Of a DNA stretch of 64,000 nt, positions 42,397 through 54,250 are shown piece by piece. Origin of the DNA: Cylicocyclus nassatus (lineage: Eukaryota; Nematoda; Chromadorea; Rhabditida; Strongylidae); contig CATQJL010000112.1 of the NCBI GenBank assembly GCA_958299035.1, forward strand, positions 88,058,636 to 88,122,635. Direction: 5' to 3'. Made by a program: the position numbers and the translations under genes. The notes under the pieces were generated by a model that made no database searches, was not told the DNA's origin, and saw only the letters and a program-made list of their open reading frames with translations. Each line of letters opens with the position of its first letter. Position 1 is the stretch's first letter.

Positions 42397-43235
42397 CGCG
42401 GGAAGTACTTTCAATGGCCGTGGCCTTTTGATATGAGATGCATATTATCTGAAGCAGCTTCGAACGCTGATTTTAAATCTGCTTTCCCTTTCTGCGGAAC
42501 GCTCTTCTGAAGAGGGTTATGGAAGCCTGAACATCCTATTTTGGGGGCGCCACTTGAAATTGAGGGTTGCTATGTGCGTTGGTGGTGCAATAATGTAATA
42601 GTTACTTGCTGATATTGAATGCGAGAGGTTGATGGTTCAAATCCGGTAGAAAGCGAGCCATTTTGCCTTCTGAATATGAGTTCAAAAGCACTCCAAATCG
42701 TCTGCAGACACTTACTGTAATGCCTTAGCACAAACAGGAGAGAACATCTTTCGACTAATGACAGTGTACATTTTTTGAACTTTATGTGGTGACAAACGTG
42801 CTACGCCATGTTCGGTCCTGTTTTACTAGTAAGGAAGTCAAATAGAATTTCATGCTCTCATTACAAGCAGTTTTGCCAGAAAATTGTTTTTCTAGGTCAC
42901 TTATGCCAAAGGCATTACAGTACGTGTCTGCAGGCGATTTAGAGTGCTTTCAGACTCACATTCAATAAGCAAAATAGTTCGCTCTGCACAGTATTCGAAC
43001 CATCGACCTTTCATCTTCAATGTCAGCAACTAACCACTACATTACTGCACCACCAATGCACATAGCAGCGCCCTCAAATTCAAAGGGCGCCCCCAAAATA
43101 GAATGTTCAGGCTCCATAACTCTCTTCAGAAGACCGTTCCGCAGAAGCGGAAAGCAGATTTGAAATGTTCGAAGCTACTTCAGATGATGTGCATCTCATA
43201 TCAAAAGGCCACGGCCATTGATAGTACTTCCCTTG
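42397..43235. mobile_element. Harbinger-like foldback element, 839 bp
   Basis: Ends CGCGGGAAGTACTTTCAATG and the complement ending CTTCCCTTG, flanked by TAA (42394-42396, 43236-43238). Arms of about 330 bp enclose a ~175-bp centre. Each arm holds a tRNA-like segment. No transposase. Confidence 0.82.
42585..42656 (+). promoter_or_regulatory. tRNA-like pol III box A and B segment in foldback arm
   Basis: GGTGGTGCAATAATGTAATAG (box A region) and GGTTCAAATCC (box B, one change from consensus) lie about 45 bp apart. The opposite arm (43000-43075, minus strand) has GTAGTGGTTAG and GGTTCGAATAC at the same spacing. Probably tRNA-derived; no cloverleaf acceptor stem is visible, so I do not call a tRNA gene. 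Confidence 0.45.
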
Positions 43236-43239
43236 TAAG

Positions 43240-44640
43240 AAAGTAAAGCACACAGTCAGCGTGAGGAAATTCGTCCCACGCTCTCACAATAACTGCTTCC
43301 TTCACTTGGTAAATGTGCAATATGATAGAGCAAGCTTCTGGCTACAACATATTACGAAAAAAATTATTTTGCAACATTCAGGAGAAAATTTTGGAATTCC
43401 AAGTGAAGAAGTGTATTCGCATACCGGAAAATTTGATGCGCTTGCTCACGGGAGCAAAAAATCATGTTCTAAAAAGTATCGAAGTTGCTTCATCGATCGA
43501 ATCCAGATAGATGCTTATATAGAAGACTCATAGAAAGAATATAGCCTAAAATTCAGTACTTACTGCGCTCCTAGAGCTTTTAAATTCATTTCAAAGACAA
43601 ATGGCCAGTGACACGTAGATAATACTCGGAAATTTCTATATTGCGTTTTCGATAGAAAAGTCTCCTGCAAATATAATTACTAGATTTGATAACGCAAAGT
43701 CTCCTCTACATTGTATGAGTCAAAGTGGTAGAGTATTCACAGTATCTTTAACTACGAAACAAATTGTGAATACTAAAAATTTTAGTTTTCAAGTTCTGCA
43801 AAAGCATTTGTTTGATAAATCCAATTCCTACATCAACATATGTCAAGCTTTTTTACTATGTAAAATGAGGTTTGTAGAGGATGATCGTAGCATTGTGTGG
43901 CACAAAATTGGAATCAAAACCATCAGTAGTTCCGTGACTAACAACACTGCAAATTCGGCTCCCAAACTTTTGCCACACCCTGTATATTCCTCACCCTTGA
44001 AATGAATATTGCCCTCTGATTGATTAATTATATTAGGTCGTTTCAAAAGTAATTTCGCTTTTTTCAAACGGGCACCACATTTGACGGAACAAGGGTTTCT
44101 AAGAGGTCTTGAAGGCATTCAATGCAGGATATCATTCTCTTTCTAATGGTTATGAAACTGTTGTAAAACAGTCAATGAGCTTTCAGAAAACAACCAAAAG
44201 CTGCGACCTATGCTTATTGAGATGGTCAAATTTCACGATTTTTTAAAACTTTCGTATCAATCCTCAGAAGGGAGTTCACTTAACGATTCGATAGAGTAAA
44301 CGTTATAGAATAGCACTACTTTTTCCTCCTTTCCATAGCTTGCCATACATTTTTAACAGAACAAACAAACAAACTTTTTTTGACTGATGCTACCGATTTC
44401 CATACTCGGGCAGCTAAATCCTCGTAGGAACATCAAAAGAAGAGCAGCTTGCGCACTATTCAATGCAGCATTTTTTCCTTTTTCTAACAGGAGTTTTTTG
44501 TTTTTGATTCGTTTAGTTTCCGGGGAGAAATCATCATAACTAATTTTTAGCGAGCCCCAGGCTGTACCCGAAAAACTCAAGATTTGATATTTCGAACCCG
44601 TAAACCCTCACTTGCTTTGTAAAATTAATGCTAACTCATA
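43240..44640. other. No firm gene; dispersed repeats
   Basis: Several short frames, none recognised and none with good splice context. 44090-44640 belongs to the dispersed family also at 34020-34880 and 36340-36640. Confidence 0.4.
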
Positions 44641-44703
44641 GTACCATTTTGGTAGTCTCAAATTCCGAAAAATTGTGATGTTTGATGCGATTGTAGCTGA
44701 GGT

Positions 44704-45960
44704 TGTTGTGTGTGCCATGGCGTGTGTAGGAAGACGATTGGAGACCGAGTTCTTTACTTGACGACAAGGAATTAAGAATAAACTATACATACTACGGAAT
44801 GCCTATATATAGTGCACACAACTATATCACATATCAAAAACAACAGATCAACATATTCGTTCATTCTTCTCAAGCATTGGTTTCTTGTGCGGCTGCACAA
44901 CACCTCCCCTTCTAAGTGAAGGAGTGGGTCCTTTCCGCGTTGAGAATTGAGTTGACACTTCATCTTCTTAGGTTGCACTTTATGTTTCTCGTCAGCCGAG
45001 TACAGTGGACCTGGAGCGATATTAACTTCGTATTCAGTGAACTTCTCACCAAAGGAGCAGTCATCCAAAGTTGGGCTTGATATATCGCGACAGCGCATAG
45101 GAAACTTTTGCACAGCCTCGGCTATCGTCTCCTCCCTTTTCGGCTTGAATACTAGGCACTGAAAGTTGTCGACGATTCTTTTGGCCTATTCACTGAACTG
45201 CTGATGGCCAGTAAGTCGAACTTGTCTGGGTTTCGCAGAATCGCGGATTTCGGCTGTCCTGAATTGAGTAATATCATAAGAAACAGGTACCTCCGCATTT
45301 CATATTGAGTGGACTTTGAACGAGTTTTACCGAATATCTTGCTCGCATCCTCTTAACCGAGCACAAAGGCAGCCGTTGCTTTCGTACCGTCTTCTGTTTT
45401 AGGTTGAAACACTTCTGCGAACTGTTGTCAGGTGAGTTTGCTTCTTGTCAAGTGTATCGTTCGTAGCGGTCACTGTATTCAAATTGTGACAGCCGATATC
45501 ACTGTGAAAGGCACAGTCGCTCTGGTTTCAATGCACTTCAAGTAGAGCTGGTGCATCAAGTACCTTTGTGGTACCATTCAAGGCGATGCCATTTAGCGCA
45601 CGCTCACATGTGCCGTGTCCATGGCATGTAATGCTGGTCCCAAGAGCAGCAGTCGAATTATGTTTCGGGTTCTTTAGCTTGTGTCGGCAGTCTTGATCCA
45701 TGTGTCGCGATCTTCAGCTCCACAGTCAAGTCGTAACTCGATACTTGTGTTGTTGGTTTCCACATTGCAGTAAAACTCCGTTTCTTTAGGCGGTGAGATG
45801 GCGACAGGATGGACGTCCTTGGTTTCATCGACAAATAGTTTACGTAGACAGTACCTCTCTAGATGTCCACGTTTCTTGCAGTAGTTGCATTCAGTGATCG
45901 GCTTCTCGCACTTCCTGGTCCCATCCTGATCGCCAGTTGTTGTGTTTGCCATGCCATGTT
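44704..45960 (-). mobile_element. LTR retrotransposon remnant, pol deleted
   Basis: Left LTR 44704-44902 reads TGTTGTGCAGCC to CACACAACA on the minus strand, preceded by a polypurine tract (GAAGGGGAGG). At 45931-45938 the primer site ACTGGCGATCAGGAT abuts an LTR-like start. Only gag/protease sequence remains between; RT, RNase H and integrase are missing. The right LTR resembles the left one only for about 20 bases, so the two ends may not belong together. Confidence 0.65.
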
Positions 45961-46000
45961 TGCCATGTTTGCCATGCCTTCTGCGATTTGTTTCATCCAT
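45674..46000 (-). pseudogene. LTR element nucleocapsid and protease remnant
   Basis: A 108-codon minus-strand frame with the zinc knuckle CNYCKKRGHLERYC and, later, ELRLDCGAEDR, where retropepsins have LDTGA. Thr is replaced by Cys. Its first codons overlap LTR sequence (HGKHGKHGMANTTTGDQDG), so the start is not reliable. Confidence 0.7.
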
Positions 46001-46338
46001 GCGAAATTACCGATCTCACATGGAAAAAAACTTTCAGAATGAGTGACAGTGACTGTTTACAATTTATTCATAATGAGCACTTCGCAGTAAGTTTCAGTGC
46101 CATCTTACGCGAGAATGAGTAATGCAACTAGATAGCAGAACCAGTGAACCCCTGCGAAGCAGAGATGACGCACTGGTAAATATATAGAACTCAAAGTTTG
46201 TAAGTTGTTACCTAGAGTATGTGTCGAAAGAAAACTTGGCGAGTAAACCAAAAAGGTCAAACTTTGCACCATCTGTTTTCGACCTCTGTGACAGGACATG
46301 TGCCGATATGACCGACACCTCTTTTTATCGCAAGATAT

Positions 46339-46704
46339 CAGTGGTGTACCCAGGATTTCGGCCCGGGGGGGGGGCGCGACAAAAATTTTTTTCTAAAGAA
46401 GGTGCGTGGCATTAGCCACGCACTCCGAAAAATTTTTTGGGGTGCTTCTCAAAATTTTTCCGGGTCCCCGACCCCTAAAATCTGGAAAAAGGGGGCGTGG
46501 CCTTAGCCACGCCCCCGAAAAAAAACTTTTTATAAGGCTAAAATGAATTTTTAAAAAATTTTAAAAATTATTTTAATTATTTACAAGTAAAAACAAGTCA
46601 CTTGCACATTTTTATAACCCATGTAAGTAACTTTCAAAAATTTCGCGACCCGTTCTCGGGGGGGCGCGCCCCCCCCCCCCCGCCCCCCCCTCGGTACGCC
46701 ACTG
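46339..46704. mobile_element. hAT-like MITE, 366 bp
   Basis: Ends CAGTGGTGTACC and GGTACGCCACTG, flanked by the 8-bp repeat CAAGATAT (46331-46338, 46705-46712). Subterminal G and C runs and GTGGC/GCCAC words inside. No frame. A lone end of the same family is at 33474-33486. Confidence 0.88.
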
Positions 46705-46712
46705 CAAGATAT

Positions 46713-47220
46713 ATATTGTACTTGTAATTTCGCTGTTCTCAAATCTCTTGTTTGCCGGAGTGTGCCGCCACTGTCGGCACCTTCTTAACAACCGTATCTT
46801 TTCCTCACAGAAGCATCGTACAGGTTATGCCATAGGCATGACTTGCTGTGATACTCCGTTACGTTAACCTACCACGCCCATTATTTACAGCATTCTAACA
46901 CTGCACTACACAGCACACTAATATGTGCAGATCGTCTGTTCATAAAGCTTATTAGCCAATATGTTCTATGTAACACACTCCAACAGGCGCTATTTCGCCC
47001 CAGGCCTAGAACAACCGATACACGACAGGCTAATTTGAGGCGATTCGCTCAGTCATTCTGTCGATTGATGGATTTGTAGCGCTTTGTAATGGAAATGAAC
47101 ACTTATCAACCGTTATCGAATGCTCGCTCATTTTGACGTAAACAATGCAGTAATTCATATCGAATTGAAGAAAGTGCATTCTACTTGAAACAATTGTTTC
47201 GAGGTAAGCTCATGCAGGAA
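46713..47220. other. No feature seen
   Basis: Single-copy-looking sequence without recognisable gene, repeat or RNA. Confidence 0.4.
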
Positions 47221-47222
47221 AG

Positions 47223-47430
47223 TAAGGCCTCGGACAGAGTTCACGCGATTAGATCGTCGCGATCTAGTCGCCGCCATTTCCATTCATTTTCATTTTAAAT
47301 TCAAAAATTTCGGGCTGGAAAAGTGTCACAACCGAAATGCAAGCTGGTCGGCATGCAATGAACTTGTAACAGTAGTCTTGTCGCGATTGAATCGCGACGA
47401 CCAAATCGCGTGAACTCTGCCCGAGGCCTA
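47223..47430. mobile_element. Hairpin MITE with AGGCCTCGG ends
   Basis: Left AGGCCTCGGACAGAGTTCAC and right GTGAACTCTGCCCGAGGCCT are inverted; inner words GATTAGATCGTCGCGATC and GATTGAATCGCGACGACC pair as well. Confidence 0.65.
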
Positions 47431-47544
47431 GGGGGGGGGAGGAGGAGCTTTTAGTCAAGCACCAAGACTGCAGAAAAGGTGCAGGAAGGACATGAACCGA
47501 ACGAAAAAGACGGAAAGCGGCAAATTGTGGCTTTGGCCATTCTC

Positions 47545-47576
47545 TTGACCCGAGCTGAACCGGGAAAGCCAGCTAG
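47545..47576 (+). mobile_element. Helitron 3' end remnant
   Basis: GAACCGGGAAAGCCAGCTAG followed by T matches the 3' end of the Helitron at 7472-8545 (GCCGGGTAAGCCAGCTAG). The 5' part is not evident nearby. Confidence 0.55.
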
Positions 47577-47995
47577 TATGGAGTAGACTCAGTAATTTGG
47601 ATTTGTACTCGTTTAAACATACGCCCGCCCGCGCTTCGGGACAAAACAGTACTAAAGTCGGGGTAAAAGTAAAATGATGCCTCTTGCCGGTGCACCGGAT
47701 TTTAGTGCGATCAGTCATGTTGTGGGCGGATTATCTGCGGGAGACAACCGCGAATGTCTGAGCTGCTGGACTTAACCACGAAAGTTAGAGCATAGTTGTT
47801 TTGTTGGGAGAATCACAAGGCGATGAAATCGCGTGATGTATGCCCGGCCCTAAACTCAACATTGGAGAAAGGGAAACAAGATAATCACTGAGTCGCGCAT
47901 CACTAGCCTAATTTCACGAGTATAGGACGCGGAAGATTTGTTTTCCAAAATCGAACAGCACAGACACGCCGAAGGACATTGCGACCAAAAAACTA

Positions 47996-48345
47996 CCCTC
48001 GATATCAACCCATATGTCTTCCCTTAACATAACGTGGATTATGTGGAGCCGCCTCGCTTTGGTTTGCGCCACATGCGGGCGCATCGTTCGGCGTGATGGC
48101 GCTTGAAACAACATGGCGCAAGCTTTCCCACGTTCTTGGAGCCGCCTCGCTTTGGTTTGCGCCACATGCGGGCGCATCGTTCGGCGTGATGGCGCTTGAA
48201 ACAACATGGCGCAAGCTTTCCCACGTTCTTGTTGCCACACCACACCAAAGATGCAATGCAACGTGACAGAAGCCCGTAGCGATGGGGCGCCTCACCATTC
48301 CATGTAGTCCATGTTAAGAGAAGACATATGAGTTGATATCGAGGG
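47996..48345. mobile_element. TA-flanked hairpin MITE with internal 93-bp duplication
   Basis: Ends CCCTCGATATCA and TGATATCGAGGG flanked by TA (47994-47995, 48346-48347). A unit of 93 bp (GGAGCCGCCTCGCTTTGG start) stands twice, 48045-48137 and 48138-48230. Sister copy 52241-52520. Confidence 0.82.
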
Positions 48346-48406
48346 TATATATATATGTATATACAGTGCTGCATATTGCTTGGGAAGGCGGCCGAGCGGC
48401 TCGCAT

Positions 48407-48844
48407 AAAGGCAGTGTCCGGGCATAAACTCGATTTTGGGGTTTTGTGCTTATTCAGGCCTATTTGTCATGCTGAATCCGAAAATGCACACCGGAGAGCG
48501 CAAAAACGGCGAAAAACGGCTTTATTACAGGAAGGGATTTAGCAAGTGGGCGGGGTCCTCCCCAGTAAATTTACGCTCCCAGCTTCCCGAGCGGTCTTCT
48601 CGATTCCGCTAGCCGTCCTGACATCGCCACCGGCCAAGTGCGAACGATTGACTTGTAACCGAAAGCAAGAAGATCGCTTCGGAAGCTGGAAGAGTGAATT
48701 CACAGTGGGGATTGCTGATTTCCCTCCTGTACTAAAGTCGTTTTTCGCCGTTTTTGAGCTCTACAGTGTGCATTTTCGGATTCAGCATAGCGAATAGTCC
48801 CGGATAAGCGCAAAATCTCAAAATCGAGTTTCTCCCCTGCCTTT
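48407..48844. mobile_element. MITE with AAAGGCAGTG ends
   Basis: AAAGGCAGTGTCCGGGCATA at the left, CCCTGCCTTT at the right; inner CTCGATTTTG and CAAAATCGAG pair. Same end type as 837-1246. Confidence 0.6.
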
Positions 48845-49055
48845 AACAAATCGAAAGGTGCGTCCTATATGAATATAGGGGTTTGAATCTTTCCCGTATT
48901 TACAGAGCACGACTTCCAGGCGGTAGGTTTCCTCGTTCGGGCCAACCGGCATCAGGCTATGCCCAAATAATGGCCTGGCCGCCTGCCGAAAGGCCATCGT
49001 CGCACGATACGGGTCAGGAGCAGGGTCAAGCGTGGGGTGCGGCACGCCACACCTG

Positions 49056-50224
49056 CTCAGATAACCGCCGGGGGCAGGCGGCCATGCGAATTTTGAGCAA
49101 GCGCGCACCGGAAAAATAGTTCGTTGATTTTTTGTGGCCCGCTTGCAGAAATTTGGAAGAAAGTTGGCGAAATCAAAGACGAATGCTTGAAGAACAATCG
49201 CGGTTTCTTTATGGATTAGCTGCGGCGCAGTGGCCGCATTCTCGCGGACTTTCCGCGAAAATATGCAAAAATTTCGAGGGCCGCACGGTCCTTTGTGGAG
49301 GACCGCGCAACCCCCAGGTACTTTCCGCTGAGAGAAAGTACCTCAAACTTGAGTAATTAAACCAACGGTGACACCTCTGCCACACAGAGTCTTACTCAGA
49401 TAATCGCCGGGGGCAGGCGGTCCGCAAACTCGCGCTTTTCTGCAGGCGGTCAGCAGGATTTCGGGGCGTGGCCAAATCTTCAGCGGGCGGTATTTGCGTT
49501 TTCTGCAAGCGGGCATCAATACAAAATTTTCTGCAAGCGTTCGTCAAACAATCTCTTTCAGCGAGCGCTGGCCTAACTTTCAGCAGGCGCTCAGACTCTT
49601 TTTACGCAGTTTCGGGCGTACGCCGAGAAAAGATGAGACTCTATGTGGCAGAGGTGCCATCAATGGTCTTATTACCCAAGTTTGGGGTACTTTCTTTCAG
49701 CGGAAAGTACCTGAGGGCTGTGCGGTCCCTCAAAAAGGACCGTGCGGCTCTCAATAATTTTGCATGTTCTCGCGGAAAATCCGCGAGAATGCGGCCACTG
49801 TGCCGCAACTTATGTATAGAAAAACCGCGATAGGTCTTCGAGCGTTCGTCTAAAAATTGGCCAAAATTATCCCAAATTTCTGCAAGCGGACCACAAAAAA
49901 TCAGCGAACTATTTTTCCGGTGCCCGCTTGCTCAAAATTCGCATGGCCGCTTGCCCCCGGCGATTATCTGAGTACCTGCGCTCGACGTACGCCCGAAAAT
50001 GCCTTAAAAGAGTCCGAGCGCTTGCTGAAAGTTTGGCCAGCGCTCGCTGAAAAAAATTATTTGCCGAGCGCTTGCAAAAAATGCTGTATTGCTGCCCTCT
50101 GGCAGAATATGCGACCGTAAAGGAAGTGCCGCCCGCTGAAGGTTTGGCCACGCCCCAAAATTCTGCTGACCGCCTGCAGAAAAGCGCGAGTTTGCGGACC
50201 GCCTGCCCCCGGCGATTATCTGAG
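49056..50224. mobile_element. MITE copy split by an inverted copy of itself
   Basis: Four blocks in the order A-B-A'-B'. 49395-49972 is one whole element with ends CTCAGATAATCGCCGGGGGC and its complement, flanked by TA. 49056-49394 plus 49973-50224 is the same element in the other orientation, opened at that point. A further partial copy in the B-A' order is at 32947. Confidence 0.8.
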
Positions 50225-50709
50225 TGGGGGGTCGTATTGAGGAGTCAAAAGGAGAGGGGGTCGTAGTTGGGTAATCTGATAATAATGATAACATGATATT
50301 TGTATCATACCCATAATTAGCATGTCAATTAACCCCTGTAGACAAAGTGTGAGCGAATTTTGAAGATTCAAGATACTAGGTTACCTAAATGAAATGGTCA
50401 AATTCCAACATGGTTAACATTGTTTCAAAGGTAAATTAGCTATCCGTTTTTGCACTGAAGACAAAGCACTACTCCTTCTTTGTCCACCTCAGGAATCCCG
50501 CTTCAGAAGACCTGCAAACTGTGGAATTAGAAGCCAACCAAAATCTCCTTTTTCCCATTTTTCGAATTTGATCGCTGTGCTTTCACCAAATATTACTCAG
50601 AGCCAAGAAGACGAATCAGGCTCCAAACAGTCCTATGGAATCTACAAGGTTTAGGCTATCGATTCATATAAACAATGTCCGCTAAAAATGTTTTTTTGAT
50701 ATAGTTAAT

Positions 50710-50774
50710 GGGGTGCGGCACACCCCCTTAAAAGCTGCGGCTGCCGCAGCTTTTAAGGGGGTGTGCCGCACCCC
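50710..50774. repeat. Near-perfect 65-bp palindrome
   Basis: GGGGTGCGGCACACCCCCTT and its complement around the centre GCTGCGGCTGCCGCAGC. The following 230 bp (TCCAGAAA, GCCGTCAAATTACGTGTGAT) recur at 57950-58190. Confidence 0.8.
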
Positions 50775-51611
50775 CTTTACTTGCCTTCAAAATCCAGAAA
50801 GCGCTCCATTGCTGGTATGAGTATTGAGCACATGGCTTCTTCTTGCTACACTGGAAATTTGCAGCCGAACGCCCCCTATAAGAAAATTATGGCCCTTTCA
50901 ATATGCCCATTCAGATCAAAATCAGCCGTCAAATTACGTGTGATTGTAAAGTGCAGTCACAGAAAATTGGGCGTACAGCTCTCAGAAATCTGAAAACTCT
51001 CTAGAAAAAGCTGGTGTCCTCCAGAATGTCACACTTTGAGGTCCAAAGGTTAAGAGGAGGAAGAAGGGGTCGTTTGAGGGCTTTCATAGGAGGGGGGAGG
51101 GGTTGTTCTCGAAAGACTTGTGCCTGACCTCTTTCTCAACTCTGGTAATGCTATCTTAGGTATATAGTTCAGAGGGGGGGGTCTTATTAAGACAGCAATC
51201 AGGGGGGGGGGGTCGTAACCAGCGATCGTGTGCCACACCCCTTGCTTGACCCTGGTCAGGAGTCAAAAATTTCGCGGCGCGACGCCGCAAGGCGACGTCG
51301 AGCAATACATGCCTTGGCTCCCGTCAGTACTCCTGCCGCAGTGCTACTTATGGCATCGAGTCATGTGACTGCCCCCCCCCCTTCCCTCACTCCCCTACTG
51401 CGGCGACGTACGATAAGGAATCGTTCAGACCGCGCCAGAATCCGTCCAAACCCGCCCGAATACGTCCAAAACCGCTCAAATCCGCCACAATACGTCCGAA
51501 TCCGCCCGAACCCGCCTGGACGCCGGAATTGCCAAAGCGCAGGGGATATGCGGCAAATTGGCATTTGAAGCGTGGAATACTGCGCGCGTATATATGCATA
51601 TATCTTACGAG

Positions 51612-52060
51612 GAAAGGATACCTGGTGACCGTGGTCTTTTGCAATGAGATGCAAACTAATAGGTGCGTCTTGGAACGCTGATTCCAAATCCATGTTCAGT
51701 GTCTGCTGTGCGACTTCCTGAACGAAGTTATGAACTTTTTTCCATATTGTTTTTGTGAGATTTGAGCAGTCCAAATCGTCAGTATCTAGGCTTTTTAGAC
51801 TCTAATGTATCGGCGACATTTCCTTGAGCTCAACGTGAAGCTTTACTTGATTTGTACGCTCTTTTGTAGTGCCTAAGCGAACATTCTAACGATATTGGTG
51901 GATCCTGCATCAAAAACAGTGTAAATTTTGGTGACAAAAAATGTTCATAACTTCTTTCGGAGGAGCGCACAGCAGATAATCAAGACAGATTTGGAATCAG
52001 CGCTTCAATATGCATTTAATGGTGTACTTTTCATTCTAAAATGCCTCATTCACCAAGTAT
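51612..52060. mobile_element. Diverged Harbinger-like MITE
   Basis: GGAAAGGATACCTGGTGACC at the left and CACCAAGTATCCTTTCC at the right are inverted; AGTTATGAAC and GTTCATAACT pair within. Ends too decayed to read a target repeat. Confidence 0.6.
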
Positions 52061-52240
52061 CCTTTCCTGTTGGTCACACGTATAGCTAGACATTACATAC
52101 CGATCTTATTTTACTACTACTCCGATATTAGAAGGATCAATCGCACGCGTGCTTCAAGGCGAATTTGCATGCAACCTGCTGCGCTTTGGCAGTTCAGGCG
52201 GATTCGCACGTATTTGGGCGGGTTTGGGCGTTTGGACGTA

Positions 52241-52520
52241 CCCTCGATATCATCCCATATGTCTTCCCTCAACATGACGTGGATTATGTGGCTTGATGAG
52301 GCGCCGCCTCGCCTTGGGCTCGCGCCACGTTGCGAGCGCATCATTTGGCGCGACGTGGCGCTCAACACAACGTGGCGCAGGCTTTTCCACGTTCTTCTTG
52401 TTGCCACATCACGCCGAAAATGCGCACGCAACGTGGCGCAAGCCCGAGGTGAGGCGGCGCCTCATCAAGCCACGTAATCCACGTCATGTTGAGGGAAGAC
52501 ATATGGGATGATATCGAGGG
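52241..52520. mobile_element. TA-flanked hairpin MITE
   Basis: CCCTCGATATCATCCCATAT and its complement flanked by TA; GC-rich arms of about 125 bp (GCGCCGCCTCGCC, CACGTTGC). Sister of 47996-48345. Confidence 0.82.
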
Positions 52521-52582
52521 TATTTAGGCGGATTCGGACGTATTGGCGGGTTTGAACGGGTGGCGCGGTCTGGACGATCCCT

Positions 52583-52695
52583 AAAGCTGCGTTCATACTG
52601 ATTCCGAAGTTCGGGAACAGTTCCAGACCGATGCTCAGTTCGAACGCTATGGTGGAACTGTTTCCGAACTTCGGATCAGCATGAACGCAGCCTAA
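52583..52695. mobile_element. Short hairpin element
   Basis: GCTGCGTTCATACTGATTCC and its complement about 110 bp apart with GTTCGGGAACAG inside. Sister at 55868-55990. Confidence 0.65.
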
Positions 52696-53860
52696 CCACA
52701 CTGCCCTCAAATGGCTGGATTCGCGGTGGAGCGCGACCGTCGAGCGGAGCGAGGTATTAGCACTAGACTTTGATTTTTTAAATATTTTTCGGATCTCTTG
52801 CATTGAAAAGGATAGCATTTAATGATAAGAGAGATTCAAAGAGACATTGTTTCCTTTCTGACCTTTGCTTCTTCACATCACTTATCAAAATCCTTTCCGA
52901 TTGCGTACATATACTTGCTTCTGCGATAACCGCAGCGGCAGGTTCTCTTATCATCTCAAGGCTAGAATGCATATTCTGACTAGAGCTATGGGAGAGGGTT
53001 GTAATGATGTTGAATCAAGTGCACGTGGACCGTGTAACATAATCAAACATCTTTTCCATAGTTTGTAACAACTAAGCGAAGGTGAAGAAGCTAAACAAAA
53101 GAACAATTATGCAGAAGTGATACATAAGAAGTGGTCGTTGTGATTAGCAAGACAGTAATTTCTCAATATTTGGTCAAAATTTAGGTTACAAGGTAGATGG
53201 AGACAGTATGCCGTCACGGTATTGAAATCTCAGTTCTTATACTCGCACTTTTGGTTTTTGCACATCTTGTCACGTTTCGGCAGTTGATTTCAAGTACACT
53301 AGCTTGTTCACTGTAAGCGTATCACAGTGCAGTAATGTTTGCAATACAGACTCCCTTTTTGTGTCGAGTATTTTTTGTACTTCAACTATCCATCGAAGTT
53401 TTTTCGTTACCTTCGATCCGAAGGTCAAGTAAAGCATCGGATCACCGTATTTTAAACTCCCTTCCCCATCATGTTTCCGTGATCAGCGCATTTACTCACC
53501 CATCTTACCAACTCCCAGTCCTGTAGCCCAAAACTTGAAAAAAAATCAGTAAAACCGATTGAATGGACACTTAGGAACTAACAATGTATTACAATCAGCA
53601 CTAGCTGGCTTACAAGGCTCCGCCCGGCCCTCCCAAAAACGATAAGGGTTCCATTTCTATCCCTGTATACCTTTACCTGTGCCCACTTCTACATGCAATT
53701 CCCTATTCCCGCTGTGTGAGTAATCAGTATGCTCACCTACCTTCCTCATCAACCCCCAGCCCCGTAGCTCGAACTTTGCAAAAAAAACACAATAAAATCG
53801 ATAAAAGTAAGGATAATCCTAAAAACTGATGGCGTTATTCGGCTGTTTGGACCTTAAAAT
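52696..53860. other. No gene seen; repeat remnants at the end
   Basis: No frame with support. 53480-53830 holds degraded ~120-bp units (CCAACTCCCAGTCCTGTAGC, AAAATCGATAAAAG). Confidence 0.4.
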
Positions 53861-53866
53861 GTTTTT

Positions 53867-54250
53867 ATGAAGCGTCTTACTCAAACTCGGTATATAGAGG
53901 TTATTCAAGCTGCTGATGACGAATATGGTAGTCATTTCGCGTGGCAGAGGGTAAAAATCATGAACATGCCTGAAACCTTGGCAGGGAATTACCTGAAGTG
54001 CTGTTTCAAGAATATCGTGCTTAATCCCGATGATAATGGCAATTCGTGTGGTATAAAAGTTTTTCACGACCATAATGCTTTCCTTATAGGGCCGGGCATA
54101 CTTCATGCGATTTCAGTCGCGAGGCGATTTGGCAATTCGTTAGAAGTCTTTAGATCCAACGCTAGCAAACTGCACGTGCATAGTGTGTATAGCTTACGTG
54201 AGTTAATAAAATGCCCTATCTCCTTTACACTTGAGATGTGCTTACAATGA
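53867..54250 (+). pseudogene. Unrecognised reading frame running into a MITE
   Basis: A 127-codon plus-strand frame opens with ATG at 53867 (MKRLTQTRYIEVIQAADDEY). The part from about residue 75 is MITE sequence (54089-54316). On the right of the MITE the host frame would stay open for some 14 codons, so the frame may be older than the insertion. No family recognised, no firm splice sites. It could be chance. Confidence 0.25.

Noticed and set aside
42585..42656. True tRNA gene
   Set aside because: Box A and B words are present but acceptor and anticodon stems do not form convincingly and it lies in a repeat arm.
48005..48425. Frames with repeated TWESLRHVV-type peptides as a repeat protein
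   Set aside because: They come from the exact 93-bp duplication within a hairpin MITE.
49056..50224. Single composite transposon with interleaved inverted repeats
   Set aside because: The simpler reading, one copy inserted into an inverted copy at TA, fits the block lengths and the B-A' order seen at 32947.
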